A stretch of DNA of 64,000 nucleotides from Balaenoptera acutorostrata (Eukaryota; Chordata; Mammalia; Artiodactyla; Balaenopteridae): the NCBI RefSeq assembly GCF_949987535.1, contig NC_080073.1, positions 91,675,344 to 91,739,343 on the forward strand. The letters are read 5' to 3'. A model generated the notes under the pieces. It saw only the letters and a list, made by a program, of their open reading frames with translations. It had not been told where the DNA came from and ran no database searches. Made by a program: the position numbers and the translations under genes. Numbering within the stretch: position 1 is the stretch's first letter; every line of letters begins with the position of its first letter. Below, one piece after another: positions 44,869 to 56,960 of this stretch.

Positions 44869-47350
44869 AAGGAATGATTGAAATGACACACTAAGCATTC
44901 AACTTAAGAAAACCCAAAGTAAGTTTAAAGAAAGAAATTATAAATAGCAGAAATTAGTAAATAATAACCAAAGATATGATAGGGTGCATCAATAAAGCCC
45001 CAAGTTGGTTTTCTAGAAAAACTAAATAAAATTAATTTCTGATAAGAAAAAGAAAAAAGGCACACATACGCAGTATTAAAAATGAAAAGGGCACAAAACT
45101 ACAGATGTAGTAATAAAAAACAAGGACGCTGTATTACTAACGTTAGGCTAAAAAATATAAAGACATTCAAAATAGACAATTTCTTAGAAAAATATGAATA
45201 TCAAAACTGACTTAAGAAGAGATGAAAACTCTGGAAAGACTTATAACCAATAAAGAAATTGAACCGGGAGTTAAACATATACCTTCTCTAAACTTTTACA
45301 CAAAAACATTAGACCCAGTTGTTTTTAACAGAAAAGTTCTAAAACACATCTAAAGATCCAAGATTCAGATCCTATGAAACACTTCCATAGAATAAGAAAA
45401 GAAGGAATGCCCCAAAACTCATTTTAAAACTAAACTCACTTAAATTAAATGACAGTGTAATTATGGAATATTATAGGCCAGTCTTACTTAAGAACATAGA
45501 TCCTAAAATTTTCAACAAACTATTAAAAGAAAAAAATCCAGCAATGTATTCAACTATTTGATTTATCTGAGGAATTAAAGAATGGCTTAATATTTTTTAA
45601 AAATGTAATTCACCATTCCTTCTGTTAACAAATTTAAGAAGAAAATACCTCTTGGTAAATGTTGTAAAAGCAGTTGGCAAAATTCAACACACTATAAAGC
45701 AGAAACTAACACACCATTGTAAAGCAGTTATACTCCAATAAAGATGTTAAAAAAAAACAAAAAGAAAACACACCTTTAAATGTACTCTAGATGACCAGAA
45801 ATAGAAAAGTATATTCTTTCGTGATAAAGGACTTTTACCAAATATTATACTTTATGGTTATCAATACCTATTATTAGGTTGGATCACACAAAATTTCTGT
45901 TCCTTTTCTATCTGTCAATCAATAAGATATTGGCAGCATCACAGAACTGAACATATAGTAATTAGAATACTTTAGTATTAACAAAATAATAAACAAAAAG
46001 ATCAATGGGAAAAATAAAGACTAGAAGCAGACACCACACATATATAGAGACATAATACTGGACAGGATTAGTATTCCTTCAATGGAGAAAGGATGGATAA
46101 ATCAATGAATCATTCTGGAACAATTTGTTATATATGCAAAATAAAAAAAATCCATACTATTATCTACAATAAAAAATGAAAGATTTTTTCAAAAATGAAA
46201 GACTTTCATATGCATGAAAGACTTAATTGTGAAAGGAATACTATGATATTATTAGAAGGCAAAGTGGGAAAATATGACTTCAAGGCAAGGAACAAAATTT
46301 GGGGTAGGGTATATTGAACAAAATACAAGCAGGGTGAACCAAAAAGAAAAGGACACATACAATTATATTACAATTAATACTTCTAAGCGTCAAAATAAAC
46401 CACAAAAAGTTAAAAATATAATGGACTTGAAAGAGATGTATGTAACATATATAACAGTCCAAAGATTAGTGTTTGAATATATAAAAGTAGATAGAAATCA
46501 ATAATAAAAATACAAACAACTCAATAGAAAAAAAGGATAAGATATATTAATAGGCAGTTAATTGGCCAAGTTGTCAATGAAGATATGAAAAGATGCAGTC
46601 TTTTCAACATTCAAGAAAATCCAGTTTAAAATGATGAGATACTTTTCATTTCCATCAGAATGAAAAAGTTTTCAAGTTTGACTACACTGCTTTGTGAGGA
46701 TGTAGATCATTGGGAATGGACATTCTCTGAGGCTGGGGGAGGAACCTAGCGCTACTCAGTAGTAAAGTTTAAGATGTACACATCTTACCACCCAGCAGTC
46801 CGACTTCTACATATTTAACCTAAAAGAACTTCTTGTAAATTTGCTCATGGAGTCAGTTACAAGAACGTTCACATGATGTTGCCTGTAGCAGCAAATAATT
46901 GCCATGATGTCCATAATTAGGAAAATGGATAACTACATATCAGCCAAAATGAGAAAGCTAGCTCATCTTTAGAGACATAGGTGAACTTCACAAACATCAT
47001 GCTGAATGAAGAAGACAAGGTGAAGAACATATCCAATATGACACCATTTAAATAAAGTATATGTGAATGTTCAACACCCCCACATGGGGTAAAAGAATAA
47101 AGAAATACATGAAAATGATAAACACTGTTTTTAGAATAGTGGTTACTTTCTAGAGGAAGGAAAGGAGTTGATATTTAGGAAAGATATGCAGTGGATTTTA
47201 AAATATATATAATGTTTTATTTCTTAAACTGGGTTATGGGTACATGGGTGTTTCCTATATTGTTCTCCATATGCTTTTTTGTTTGTTTTTTGTTTCCTAT
47301 ATTTTTCTCCATACATATCAATATATCTAAAATATTTTTTTTAAATGAAA
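44869..47350 (+). mobile_element. Ancient L1 body (ORF2-derived), heavily decayed
   Basis: A-rich sense text with L1 ORF2 echoes: TTTTCTAGAAAAACTAAATAAAATTAATTTC, TAGACAATTTCTTAGAAAAATATGAATATC, ATTATAGGCCAGTCTTACTTAAGAACATAGATCC, and later CATTTCCATCAGAATGAAAAAG and ACATCATGCTGAATGAAGAAG. This suggests one or more L1M/L1ME copies. Boundaries and number of copies are uncertain. Confidence 0.6.
45694..45765 (+). mobile_element. Tiny L1 3'-end insertion
   Basis: ATAAAGCAGAAACTAACACACC ... CTCCAATAAAGATGTTAAAAAAAAAC is the last ~60 bases of the young cetartiodactyl L1, here in plus orientation with a poly-A tail, within older L1 sequence. The flanking duplication is weak (CAACACACT/AAACACACC). 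Confidence 0.8.
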
Positions 47351-49435
47351 GGTGAAGTAGATTGTGCAGATAATTTTTGAGATGTTTGACCAAGAAGAGG
47401 GATAGCAAGATGATAAAACATGGAGGTAACTGTGGATTCAACAAAGATTTATTGTTTTTGTTTCTTTTGTTTTAATGATGGGAAGATAGTAGCACCCAGG
47501 CTGTTCACAGTGCCCAGCACTAGAGAGTACCATTCTCATAGCCTAGTGCTGAGGAATGACTGAAGAGGCTAAAGAGAGACTTGACAACAAAGAGGTTGCA
47601 GAGGGAGTATACTTGGAGGGACACTTTCTGTTGAAACTAATTGGGGGAAAAGTGATGTGTGTTAATGGAGGCAGCTGCATAGACCTGGAGATGGGAAGAT
47701 GAGTGAGTTCCTAAGTGATAACCTCCATTCCTCAATAATGTATAGACAGAGAGCCTGGGGTCAAGGTAGTGTGGAGTAGGTGTGAAATGGTCCTTCCTCA
47801 GACAGTAAAATCAAGCTCAGCAAATCAATGTAATCACTGGAGTACTGAGTGTCCATCTGAAGGTGATGGTCATACATATATATTGACAAAAATATGCATT
47901 ATGGACATTTCTCCAGTATCACTCAGCTACATCATACTGACCTGGAGAAGGCCTTTAGTGGACGTTTATTCAAGAGGGTCATAAAGACCAAGGGTAATTG
48001 TACTGCTGGAACACAGAATGAGAAGTTGAGAAGAAATTATAAGAAAATAGGAAGGGGGCTGATGACTTTAGAGAACATAGGGGGAGGCTGAGGGGATTGG
48101 AGATCTCAATGAAGTCAAAGAATTTTCCTTGTAGGCAAAGTGAGTGGGGCCAGAGAGGGGAATGTTTGTATACTTCAAAGGATGTTGGGTTGCCTAGTGA
48201 CCAATCTCAATATGGTGCTGCATTCAAAAGAAATATCAGGCCAACATGCGAGGAAGCATAAAAACTTAAAAAAAAATTTTTTTTTACTGAAATGCCTTGA
48301 AAAGGAGAAAAGGCAAATTATATTTCTTGTCATAGCAAAACAGTATAAATTCCCTCTGCTTATCAGTTTCCCCAGCATCTCCCTTCTCATCTCTGCTGCA
48401 GCACCATCTTCTTCTAGAACTTCAGCCTGCAATTCCAGGGTTTTTTTCTTCCTTTTATCTCTATATTCCAGATCCCCTGTGTTCCACAGGGAAGAGCTTC
48501 AGGCCCTTTATAGCACACATCAATCAAGCCTTGCTCTGTTCTGTCCAGCTGTACCCATTATCTGGATCAGTACAACCAAAGCATGGTAGCTTCCATTTTT
48601 TGGTCCCTATCATTTGAATTTACAATCTTACATGGTATAGTTTCTGGTGAGGATGAGACCAGGGATGTAATCAGTGTAACGCAGAGGAAAAGAACATTGG
48701 AGTTGAGAAGACCTAAGATTTGAGAGGCCAAGCTATTCAACAGGTCATTCATGGGGAACTTGAGGCCATGTCAAGTGATGTCAGGAGTTGTGGTGAAGAA
48801 GACACATGCTTATGTTTTACAGAAGGAGGGGAATAACCAAGAAATTGCTAGATGATTCTTGTGAGAAGGGAGGAAATTGCCATACATAGCAGAATGATTG
48901 CTATTCAAGATGGAGGAATAGTAATGGTCTCAAAGGAGTAAGTTGAGAAAATAACTTCCACCTGAGAGGGATGTAGGAGAAGCAGTATCCTTAAGGGAGA
49001 GTCCAGTTTCCATTAAGGAAAGGAGGTGGGTGGGGGTAGTGGTTCAGAAAGGAGGTTAAAATTTATGATACATTACTGAAGAGAAATTTCCAGAATGCAC
49101 AGTGTAAGGGTTTTTGTTATTTTTTTTTTTTTGTCTTGTTTGTGTGGGGTTTTTTTAGGGGGAGGGGTGAAACAGATTCAGGGATTTACAGCACAGTTTG
49201 GGGATGAGTGATTAGAAGATAAAGACTAGAGAGGTTTGTTTCTGGCTGATTGAGGTAAGGAGGGATGTGGAGCATTTTGAATTTAGTTCTGATGGTCTTT
49301 TTGAAGAAAGTGGGTTCCATGGTGTGTCCAGAGGCCTTGTGGTCCAGAAGATTCAGGTGGGAAGATGGGGAATTTCTAATATTCCAGGCATATCTGCTCC
49401 TGTGATAGCAACAGAGCTGGATTTTGGCTTCTCAT
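47351..49435. other. Purine-rich non-coding DNA, origin unclear
   Basis: Long AG/GG-rich text without exon signature. It may be an ancient retroelement I cannot name. A 149-codon ORF at 48140-48589 (plus) and an overlapping minus ORF have no recognisable domain. Confidence 0.4.
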
Positions 49436-49439
49436 AGAG

Positions 49440-49765
49440 ACTTTTGAGAACTTATCCTAAGGAATTAATCACTGTGGCACACAAATTTATGAATAAGGAT
49501 ATTCACCACCATCTTATTTTTAATAACAAAATCTGCAAATATTTTAAATATTCAACAATAAGGAACTGGTTAAATAAATTCTGATACATCCATGATGGAA
49601 TTCTGTGTCGACTTAAAAAAATTTGTTGAAATATATTTAATGCAATGAGGAAACAATAGGATATATTTTAAAGTAAAAAAGTATCATCCATGTGTATATA
49701 ACTATGTGTTGGTGAATGTAAATGCTTATATTCAAATTCTTGGGTTGGATATAGGGTTCATGAGT
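49440..49765 (+). mobile_element. Ancient L1 3' end
   Basis: L1 text: TTATCCTAAGGAATTAATCACTGTGGCAC, TATTCAACAATAAGGAACTGGTTAAATAAATTCTGATACATCC, ATGAGGAAACAATAGG. Strongly diverged. Confidence 0.75.
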
Positions 49766-50019
49766 GTACATTATATTACTAAAAACAAAATAAGAGAGGG
49801 CTACAGGTAGAGGAAGGATGAGTATACTCAATGGTAAAAAAGAACTATGATTAATAAATTGCGTCCGTCTGAGGTTAACTAAAAAAATAGTCATTTAGAA
49901 AATAACATACAGTGATGCTAATTTTTGTTTAAAAATCATAAGCCAATTTGGTCTTGCTCCTCATCTCTCAGGCCTTGGACGTTATTGCTCATTCTCTGTA
50001 TTTTAGCTCAGTCTCACTG

Positions 50020-50475
50020 TTTCAGTTATCTATTGTTGTGTAACAACAATACTCAGTGGCTCAAAACAATAAACATTTATTATCTCAACTTCTGTGGGTC
50101 AGGAATTTGGAAGCAGCTACCTAGGTGGTTCTGGCTCAAGTGGTTGCAATCAGGATGTCAGCGGAGGCTGCAGTTATCTGAAGGCTTGACTGGGGCTGGG
50201 AGTTTTGCTTCCAAGATGCCTCACTCACAAGATTCTTGGCAGGAGACCTCAGTTCCTCACCTGGTGGGTTTCCTCATAAGCTTGCTTGAGTGTCCTCATG
50301 ACATGGCCACTGGCTTCTCCCAGCATGACTAATCTGAGAGAGGGAGCAAGAAGGAAGCCACAAAACCTTTCATGACCTAATTTCAGAAGTCACCCACTGT
50401 TACTTCTATCATATTCTATTCATTAGAAGTGAGTCACTAAGTTCATTCAAGGACAAAGAGTGGATGTTGGGAGCT
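50020..50475 (-). mobile_element. ERVL-MaLR LTR (MLT1-like)
   Basis: Plus is reverse-complement LTR: CAGTTATCTATTGTTGTGTAACAACAATAC, ATAAACATTTATTATCTCAACTTCTGTGGGTCAGGAATTTGG, TATTCTATTCATTAGAAGTGAGTCAC. Resembles the LTR at 11738-12293. The 5' terminus is not clear. Confidence 0.75.
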
Positions 50476-50997
50476 GCTGGAAGTTGGAAGTTGGGTAGGC
50501 AGATGTTGACGTAATAAGGCCTAGGCGGCTGTGGCTGGAGCAATGACAGCTCTGTCACATCTCCCACATTCAAAAACTCCTGAAATATTCATCTGTCATT
50601 CCAGGAAGAATACTTTCCCTACCATCTCAGCATGTGGAGTAGACTGCCTCCCAAATACATTTCATGTCCTCTTCCCTCACCTTCCCACTCAGTGTCCAGA
50701 TGCTTTCACCTAATTTATGTATTACCTTAATTTAGTTATTTTAATTGCATGTTCTCAATATTTACTAGCATCAACATGATCCACAAGTCAATCTTCCATC
50801 TGCTCTACAAATTCTTTCAAAGCATTTCTCACAGTCCTCCAGTATCTGCTTACATACTTCTACTGAAAGGGGCTCACTATCTTACTGCCATGTGAAGGTA
50901 TTTAAGCTTTCTATTAAAAAAAACAATTCTTTATTTTAGAAACCTGACATATCAGAGAGAGTAAGCTCATGAGATATATAAATATACTGTGGCAGCC
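50476..50997. other. Non-coding, nothing recognised
   Basis: AT/CT-rich text with no repeat or exon signature. Confidence 0.4.
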
Positions 50998-51355
50998 TGG
51001 ATTAGTCAGCTCAGGCTGCCATAACAAAATACCACAGAATACGTGGTTTTATCAACAGAAATTTATTTTCTCAAAGTTCTGGAGACTGGAAAGTCCAATA
51101 TCGAGGTCCAGCAGGATTCAGTTTCTGATGAGGGCTCTTTTGCTGACTTGCAGATGGCCACCTACTCTTTGTGTTCTCACTTGGCAGGGAGAGAGAGAAC
51201 TGTCCAGTGTCTCTTCTTATAAAGGTACTAATCCTATCACGAGGGTCTCACCCTCATGACCTCATAAACACAACTACCTCTCAAAGGCTCCCATCTCCTA
51301 ATACTATTACATTGTGGGTTAGGATTTCAAAATATGAATATTAATACGACACAAC
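50998..51355 (-). mobile_element. MaLR LTR (MST/MLT1 type)
   Basis: Plus text: GGATTAGTCAGCTCAGGCTGCCATAACAAAATACC, AACAGAAATTTATTTTCTCAAAGTTCTGGAGACTGG, GAGGGTCTCACCCTCATGACCTCAT, TTTCAAAATATGAATA. This is the reverse complement of an MST-like LTR. Confidence 0.8.
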
Positions 51356-52635
51356 TGAGTCAATAGCACAACTTACGACTCAGAACTGCTTTTTATATCT
51401 GAGAGCAGGTAAGAGATTTTTGTTCTTAGTCTTTTAGGGAGCTCATCTCTGATGCCTTGATAACTGCTTTTGGCAGGAAGTGATCATGAAGTGAAGATTC
51501 TTTCTCCTATCTTCCCCAACTCTGGCACTGTATTTGGGGTGAAGGCATACCCTGGGACAGTTTTCTCTCGTCTAAAATACAGAGAAAGCAGGAAAATTCT
51601 CATTATTGGATGCTGGCCCTGATTCTTCAGCATATGAGTAATGAGTTAGTAGTATTTACCTAGACGGTTTACAATGATTATTTCATGTTTTAAATTCAAT
51701 CCTGATTTTTCTGCAAATGCAGCATTCAGAGGAAAAGAAAGAACTCAGCTGTCTGTACAAACATATGGAAATCAATGATAAATGGGCAGAGATTGCACAG
51801 TATATTTATTAACCAAGCTTGTATAAATCATAATTTTTCAACCATTTATTAAACTAATAGGATTGTTTTGGGAACATCAAAGAATTCTTTATTAGGTAAA
51901 TAATCATGTTTATCCGCTCAGTTATGGGGAAAAGCAAATCATTCACACTGCATTTAATTTGCCTCATCAGATTTCATTTCTCTTAAATGTCAGCCATTGA
52001 TAATTTTTACCAAACAACCCAGGAAAGAAGTCCAAATTTCTATCACCTCTCCAGTCCAGGGAAAGGATTGCTGTTTGCTTCTCAGATTTCCATTTCTTTC
52101 TTTCCCATCTGGGTAAATGCTCCATGTGGCTTAAAATGGGTCTCCCATACTGAACTCAAATTTAGGTAGTTGGTTGCCTTGGCCAACTCTCTCTTTCTTC
52201 CTTCTTTCTTGATTCATCCTATGCCAGTCTTTATATTATCTGACCACCCAGGCACATCTCAGTGGCTTGGTTTGTTGATTAAGCATGAGCCAGATACCCT
52301 CAGCACCTAGGACAATTACCTCTGTTTCCACTCTTCTTCTTCATCACATAGCCAGCTGATGTGGGCTCAGAGAACACTGACTTTTTCCAGTGTTAATAGG
52401 AAGAAAACATAATTACGAAGTTAAGTCAGCTGCTTGACAGGGAGAAAACACACCATGTTTGTCATTTTGATTTGCAATATCAATGTTGTCCTGAAAAATG
52501 ATTTTTATAAATCAGAATTTTATAAATAAAAATGTATTTTAGCTATATTAGCATGTATTGGGGGAGTTACAAATTTCATTCATTTAGTAAATAGTTATTG
52601 ATCCCTCTAAGGCCAGTCATTAAGCATAGTGAGAA
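51356..52635. other. Unique non-coding DNA
   Basis: No gene or repeat recognised. Confidence 0.45.
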
Positions 52636-52639
52636 ATAT

Positions 52640-52900
52640 GAAGATTTATTGATTTATCCAGTAAACATTTACTGAGTACCAGCTATGTGTCAGACACTGT
52701 TTGAGACACTGGGGACACAGAGGTGAACAAGGAACACAAGACTCCTGATATTAAGAAGCTGCTACTCCAGTGGGAAAAGACAGATGATAAACAAGTAAAT
52801 AAGCAAATAAAAATAATCATCCAGTAGCAACAAGTGTTATAAAGAAAATTCAACAGAATAATATGAAAGTAACTGGTAGCAGTGAGGAGAGCACTCATTT
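52640..52900 (-). mobile_element. L2 LINE 3' end
   Basis: Plus text: AAACATTTACTGAGTACCAGCTATGTGTCAGACACTGTTTGAGACACTGGGGACACAGAGGTGAACAAGG, then GACAGATGATAAACAAGTAAATAAGC, is reverse-complement L2. Confidence 0.8.
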
Positions 52901-53189
52901 AGATGGAATAGTCTATAAAGGCATCTGAAAGGTGACATTTGATTTAATATAGATGATAAATAGAGTAGGGCACACTCCTTTCCTTGGAAGAATTTACAGT
53001 CAAGAAAGAGTCTAAGATTGCATTCGATTTAGTATATAACCCCAAGCAGGTGACCATGAGCTTTATGTTAAAAAAGAAGACTCCAACAAACATGACACTA
53101 CCCAAGGAAACTAATAAAGCTCCAATAACTGACCATAAAGAAATGGAGATCTATGACATCTCTCACTAAGAATTCAGAATAATCTCCTT

Positions 53190-53544
53190 GGGACTTCCCT
53201 GGTGGCGCAGTGGTTAAGAATCTGCCTGCCAATGCAGGGGACATGGGTTCGAGCCCTGGTCTGGGAAGATCCCACATGCCATGGAGCAACTAAGCCCGTG
53301 CACCACAACTACTGAGCCTGCGCTCTAGAGCCCGCGAGCCACAACTACTGAGCCCATGTGCCACAACTAAAGCTTGCGTGCCTAGAGCCTGTGCTCTGGA
53401 ACAAGAGAAGTGACTGCAATGAGAAGCCCCTGCACGGCAATGAAGAGTAGCCCCCGCTCGCCGCAACTAGAGAAAGCTCACGCACAGCAACGAAGACCCA
53501 ATGCAGCCAAAAATAAATAAATAAATAAATTTATTTTAAAAAAA
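53190..53544 (+). mobile_element. CHR SINE (older subfamily)
   Basis: Head GGGACTTCCCTGGTGGCGCAG; boxes intact; CACAACTACTGAGCCC units. Flanked by AAGAATTCAGAATAATCTCC.. (53168-53189) and its near-identical copy (53545-53566), a 22-bp target-site duplication with one mismatch. Confidence 0.97.
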
Positions 53545-54123
53545 AAGAATTCAGAATAATCTTCTTAATGAAGATCTGTGAACTATAAGAACACACAGAT
53601 AGGTAAACAAAATTAGGAAAACAATGTGAAGTTCAGCAAAGAAATACAAACCATTAAAATAACTCAAACAGAAATCCTAGAACTGAAGAATACAATGACT
53701 GAACTGAAGAATTCAACAGAGAGTTTCAACAGTAGACTTGACCAAGCATTCAACAGCAGCAGAATACACATTTTTTTCAAGCACACATGAGACTTTCTAG
53801 GATAGATCATATGTTAAGCCACAAAACAAGTTTCCACAAATTCAAGAAGATAGAATTATATCAAGGCATCTTTTCCAACCACAATGATATAAGACTAGAA
53901 ATTAATAACAGGAGGAAAGCTGGAAAATTCACAAATACATGGAAATTAACACATTCCTCAACAACCAATGGGTCAAAGAAGAAATGAAAAGGGAAATAAA
54001 AAATATCTTGAGGCAAAAGAAAATGGAAACACAACATACCAAAACTTATGGGTTACAGCAAAAGCAGTTCTAAGAGGGAAGTTTATAGCTATAAATGCAT
54101 ACATCAAGATAAAGAAAGATATC

Positions 54124-54482
54124 GGGGCTTCCCTAGTGGTGCAGTAGTTAAGAATCCACCTCCAGTGCAGGGGACACGGGTTCGAGCCCTGGTCCAGGAA
54201 GATCCCACATGCCGTGGAGCAACTAAGCCTGTGTGCCACAACTACTAAGCCTGCGCTCTAGAGCCTGCAAGCCACAACTACTGAGCCCACATGCCACAAC
54301 TACTGAAGCCCACACACCTAGAGCCCGTGCTCCACAACAAGAGAAGCCACCGCAATGAGAAGCCTGCACACCACAACAAAGAGTAGCCCCCGCTCGCTGC
54401 AACTAGAGGAAAGCCTGCGTGCAGCAACGAAGACCCAACGCAGCCAAAAATAAATAAATAAATAAATAAATAAATAGGAAAA
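54124..54482 (+). mobile_element. CHR SINE (older subfamily)
   Basis: Head GGGGCTTCCCTAGTGGTGCAG; B box GGTTCGAGCCC; AAAT tail. AAAGATATC flanks it on both sides (near 54115-54123 and 54484-54492). Same host L1 and orientation as the SINE 0.6 kb upstream. Confidence 0.93.
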
Positions 54483-54884
54483 AAAAGATATCAAATAAAC
54501 AACCTAACAGTACACCTTAAGAATATAGAAAAAGAAGAACAAACTAAGCCCAAAGTTTGCATAAAAAAGGAAATAATATAGATTACAGTAAAATAACTAA
54601 AATAGAAAAATAGGAAAGATTAAAAACCAAGAACTGGTTCTTTGAAAAGAGAAACAAAACTGACAAAACTTTAGTTAGACTAACAAAGAAAAAAGAAGAC
54701 TCTGATAAAATTATAAATAAGAGAATATACATATTGGCGAGTCCTAGTTGTCTGCCGTAGTTTTGGGGGTTTTTTTCTTTACTTAAATAGGTTGTTTGTT
54801 TTTACATATATGGGTCCCCTTAACTACACTATAAGCTCTGTGAGAGCAAGGATTGGCTTCTTAAAATCTGCTATAGGGACTTGT

Positions 54885-55260
54885 ATGGTAGGTGCAAGAT
54901 GTCTCTGAATGTTCCCTACCTCCTGTACTCATACTCTTGAGTAATACTCTCCCATGTTGAATAGGCTTGACCTGTACAACCAATAGGATACTGAGGAAAG
55001 GATAGGGTGTAACTTCTGAGGCTAGGCCATAAAAATCATTGTGGCATCTGCCTCGTGCTCACAGGCTCAGGGGGAAGCCAGCAGCCATGCTGTAAGGACG
55101 CATAAGCAGCCTTATGAAGAGGCCCATCTGGCAAGGAATTGAGGTCCCCTGCCAACAACCAGCACTAAGTTGCTAAGTATGTGAATAAGCTACCTTGAAA
55201 TAGATCTTCCCCCCATCCTCAGTCAACATTTTGAAGCCTAAACTTTAGAGCTGTCAAAAC
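54885..55260 (+). mobile_element. ERVL-MaLR LTR fragment (MLT1-like)
   Basis: Plus text: GTTGAATAGGCTTGACCTGTACAACCAATAGGATACTGAGG, GAGGCTAGGCCATAAAAATCATTGTGGC, GGGGGAAGCCAGCAGCCATGCTGTAAGGACGCATAAGCAGCC. The 3' end has decayed. Confidence 0.7.
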
Positions 55261-55282
55261 ATTTTTACAAGATTCACATCAA

Positions 55283-55322
55283 TCTATCCATCCATCCATC
55301 CATCCATCCTCTGTCCATCCAT
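55283..55322. repeat. ATCC tetranucleotide microsatellite
   Basis: About seven uninterrupted CCAT units, then CTCTGTCCATCC. Confidence 0.9.
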
Positions 55323-56544
55323 TCAATACTTTTCATTTATTCCTCATAAGTCACTGCTGTATGATTACCTTAAGACCTCACTCAAGAAAGAGATGGTGAA
55401 TTGGATTTTTCTTACACATCAGTCCCCATTGTTTGGTTGTGACTGATAATGTTGTTTCCAAGCCTCTAAGTTTGTTTCCAAGGATAAAGGGTGCAAACCT
55501 TTATCCAACAGTAATACTTGTTAGGGAAATGGAAGTAGTAGTAGGCAGCTCATGAACTACATATGTATTTGTCATCTATGATCTAGGTGTTCTGACTCAT
55601 GCTTTTCAAGCCTACATCCTTAATTAGGAGCCCATACACTGGTTAAGTACCACTTGGCCTGGACAAGGGCCCAGAGTTGCAGGCCTGACAAATGGCATAA
55701 GGGGAAAGCTGAAGCCAGATGCTTTTTGGCCATAAGTCAGTCAGTTTTATTTATTGTCTGACATGTGTCTTATACTATATAGGGATTCAAATTGGTTTCT
55801 GAGAATCATATGGCTCTTGGCTCCTGCAAAAGACCCCACCTCTCAGCTCTAACCTCATATTCTTGTGATTAGATTTTTCTAGCACCAGAGTCAAGGGCAA
55901 AAATATTTGTTAAGTAACTGCTGGAATCTGAAAGAAGCATGAGATACATTCTATCCTATCAGGGTTCATTTATATTCTGAGCAGAGTCTAGTGGCCTGTG
56001 TTTGCTAAATGCGTAAATTTTCAGGTACTTGCAAAATGCCAAGGTCATAAATCTTTTTAAAAAACAAAGCTTATTTATTTTCCTCGAAAATAAAGTGGTT
56101 TTTCTTTTTATGGAAAGTAAAGAAACTCTCAAAGCAGAAAATGAAAAACCAACTATTCACCATGCTCCCACCTGTGAGACCCAAGCAATGTTTTGCTGCT
56201 GTGAAAGTTAGAAAACACCTATAATTGGGACAATGTCATAAATACAATCTTATTCTGATTTCTTCAGTTAGCAGCATAACAAAAGTATTTGCTGTATTAT
56301 TATTAACTCTTCACAGGGATCATTTAAAATTGTTGTCTATTTCATTATATTCCCTTATCAAAATTTGCAGATCTGTTTTCCTAATATTAGATTATTTTTA
56401 TAGAGGGAAGGAAGGTGCTAAATTGCTATAAATCTTCAAATAAGCAAAGAAAGATATTACTCTTTCAAAGTGAGATTATTCGTTGACTCATGGAGTCTTA
56501 AACCTTCGAGCCTGCCTTTGAGTGAGTGGATTACAATGCTTTTC
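55323..56544. other. Unique non-coding DNA
   Basis: No gene or repeat recognised. Confidence 0.4.
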
Positions 56545-56650
56545 TTTTGTAGAAGAGGAAATTGAGGCACAGAGTTTCCTGACTCTCTAGGATTATCCAG
56601 CCAGCCAACAGCAGAACCAGGTTTATAGCCCCCTGCTCCTAGCAATTATA
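56545..56650 (-). mobile_element. MIR SINE fragment
   Basis: GAAGAGGAAATTGAGGCACAGAG ... CAGCCAACAGCAGAACCAGGTTTATAGCC is reverse-complement MIR. Confidence 0.65.
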
Positions 56651-56839
56651 CAAACATCAAAAGGAGAAAGCACTTTTCTTTAGCAGATATTCAGCTCACT
56701 GCCTAACCTTTGAAGTAATTGTTACCAGCAGTGTGGCTCAGTCAGAAAGCAAAAAAAGTGGGAGCTTCTCAGCCTGCCTGTTCACAGGAATGTGGATTGT
56801 CAGTAAGAAGAGTTTGAGTCCACATGTGTGGTAGGAAGA

Positions 56840-56960
56840 GCCCTCCCTGGGAACATGGGATCCAGCTGTGCTTTTGCCTGACTGTATGGCTTGAGCAAGT
56901 TCAGCCTAAGCAAGTTCACCTCCCTGAATGTCAGCTTTCTCACTTTTCAATGACTGAACT
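56840..56960 (+). mobile_element. MIR SINE fragment
   Basis: GATCCAGCTGTGCTTTTGCCTGACTGTATGGCTTGAGCAAGTTCA ... CTCCCTGAATGTCAGCTTTCTCAC follows MIR order with a small internal duplication (AGCAAGTTCAGCCTA AGCAAGTTCAC). Confidence 0.65.

Larger units (their letters stand above)
52960..54745 (+). mobile_element. Ancient L1M 5' half (ORF1/ORF2 start), carrying two SINEs
   Basis: Sense text includes ORF1-linked AAAAAGAAGACTCCAACAAACATGAC and CCATAAAGAAATGGAGATCTATGAC. Endonuclease-region relics follow at 53787-53985 (SRIDHMLSHKTSFHKFKKIE, SNHNDIRLEINNR) and then GCAGTTCTAAGAGGGAAGTTTATAGC and CTGACAAAACTTTAGTTAGACTAAC. No 3' end is present, so it is a truncated or deleted copy. CHR SINEs sit at 53190-53544 and 54124-54482. 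Confidence 0.8.

Noticed and set aside
48140..48589. 149-codon plus-strand ORF
   Set aside because: No domain, low-complexity Lys/Phe and Ser stretches from A and T runs, and an overlapping minus-strand ORF; nothing suggests an exon.
49925..50332. 135-codon plus-strand ORF
   Set aside because: Most of it lies in a MaLR LTR read in antisense, so it is a by-product of the repeat.
53787..53987. 66-codon ORF with endonuclease-like residues
   Set aside because: A relic of ORF2 in an ancient L1, not a host gene.
55283..55322. CRISPR-like tandem repeat
   Set aside because: A simple tetranucleotide microsatellite without spacers; the genome is mammalian.
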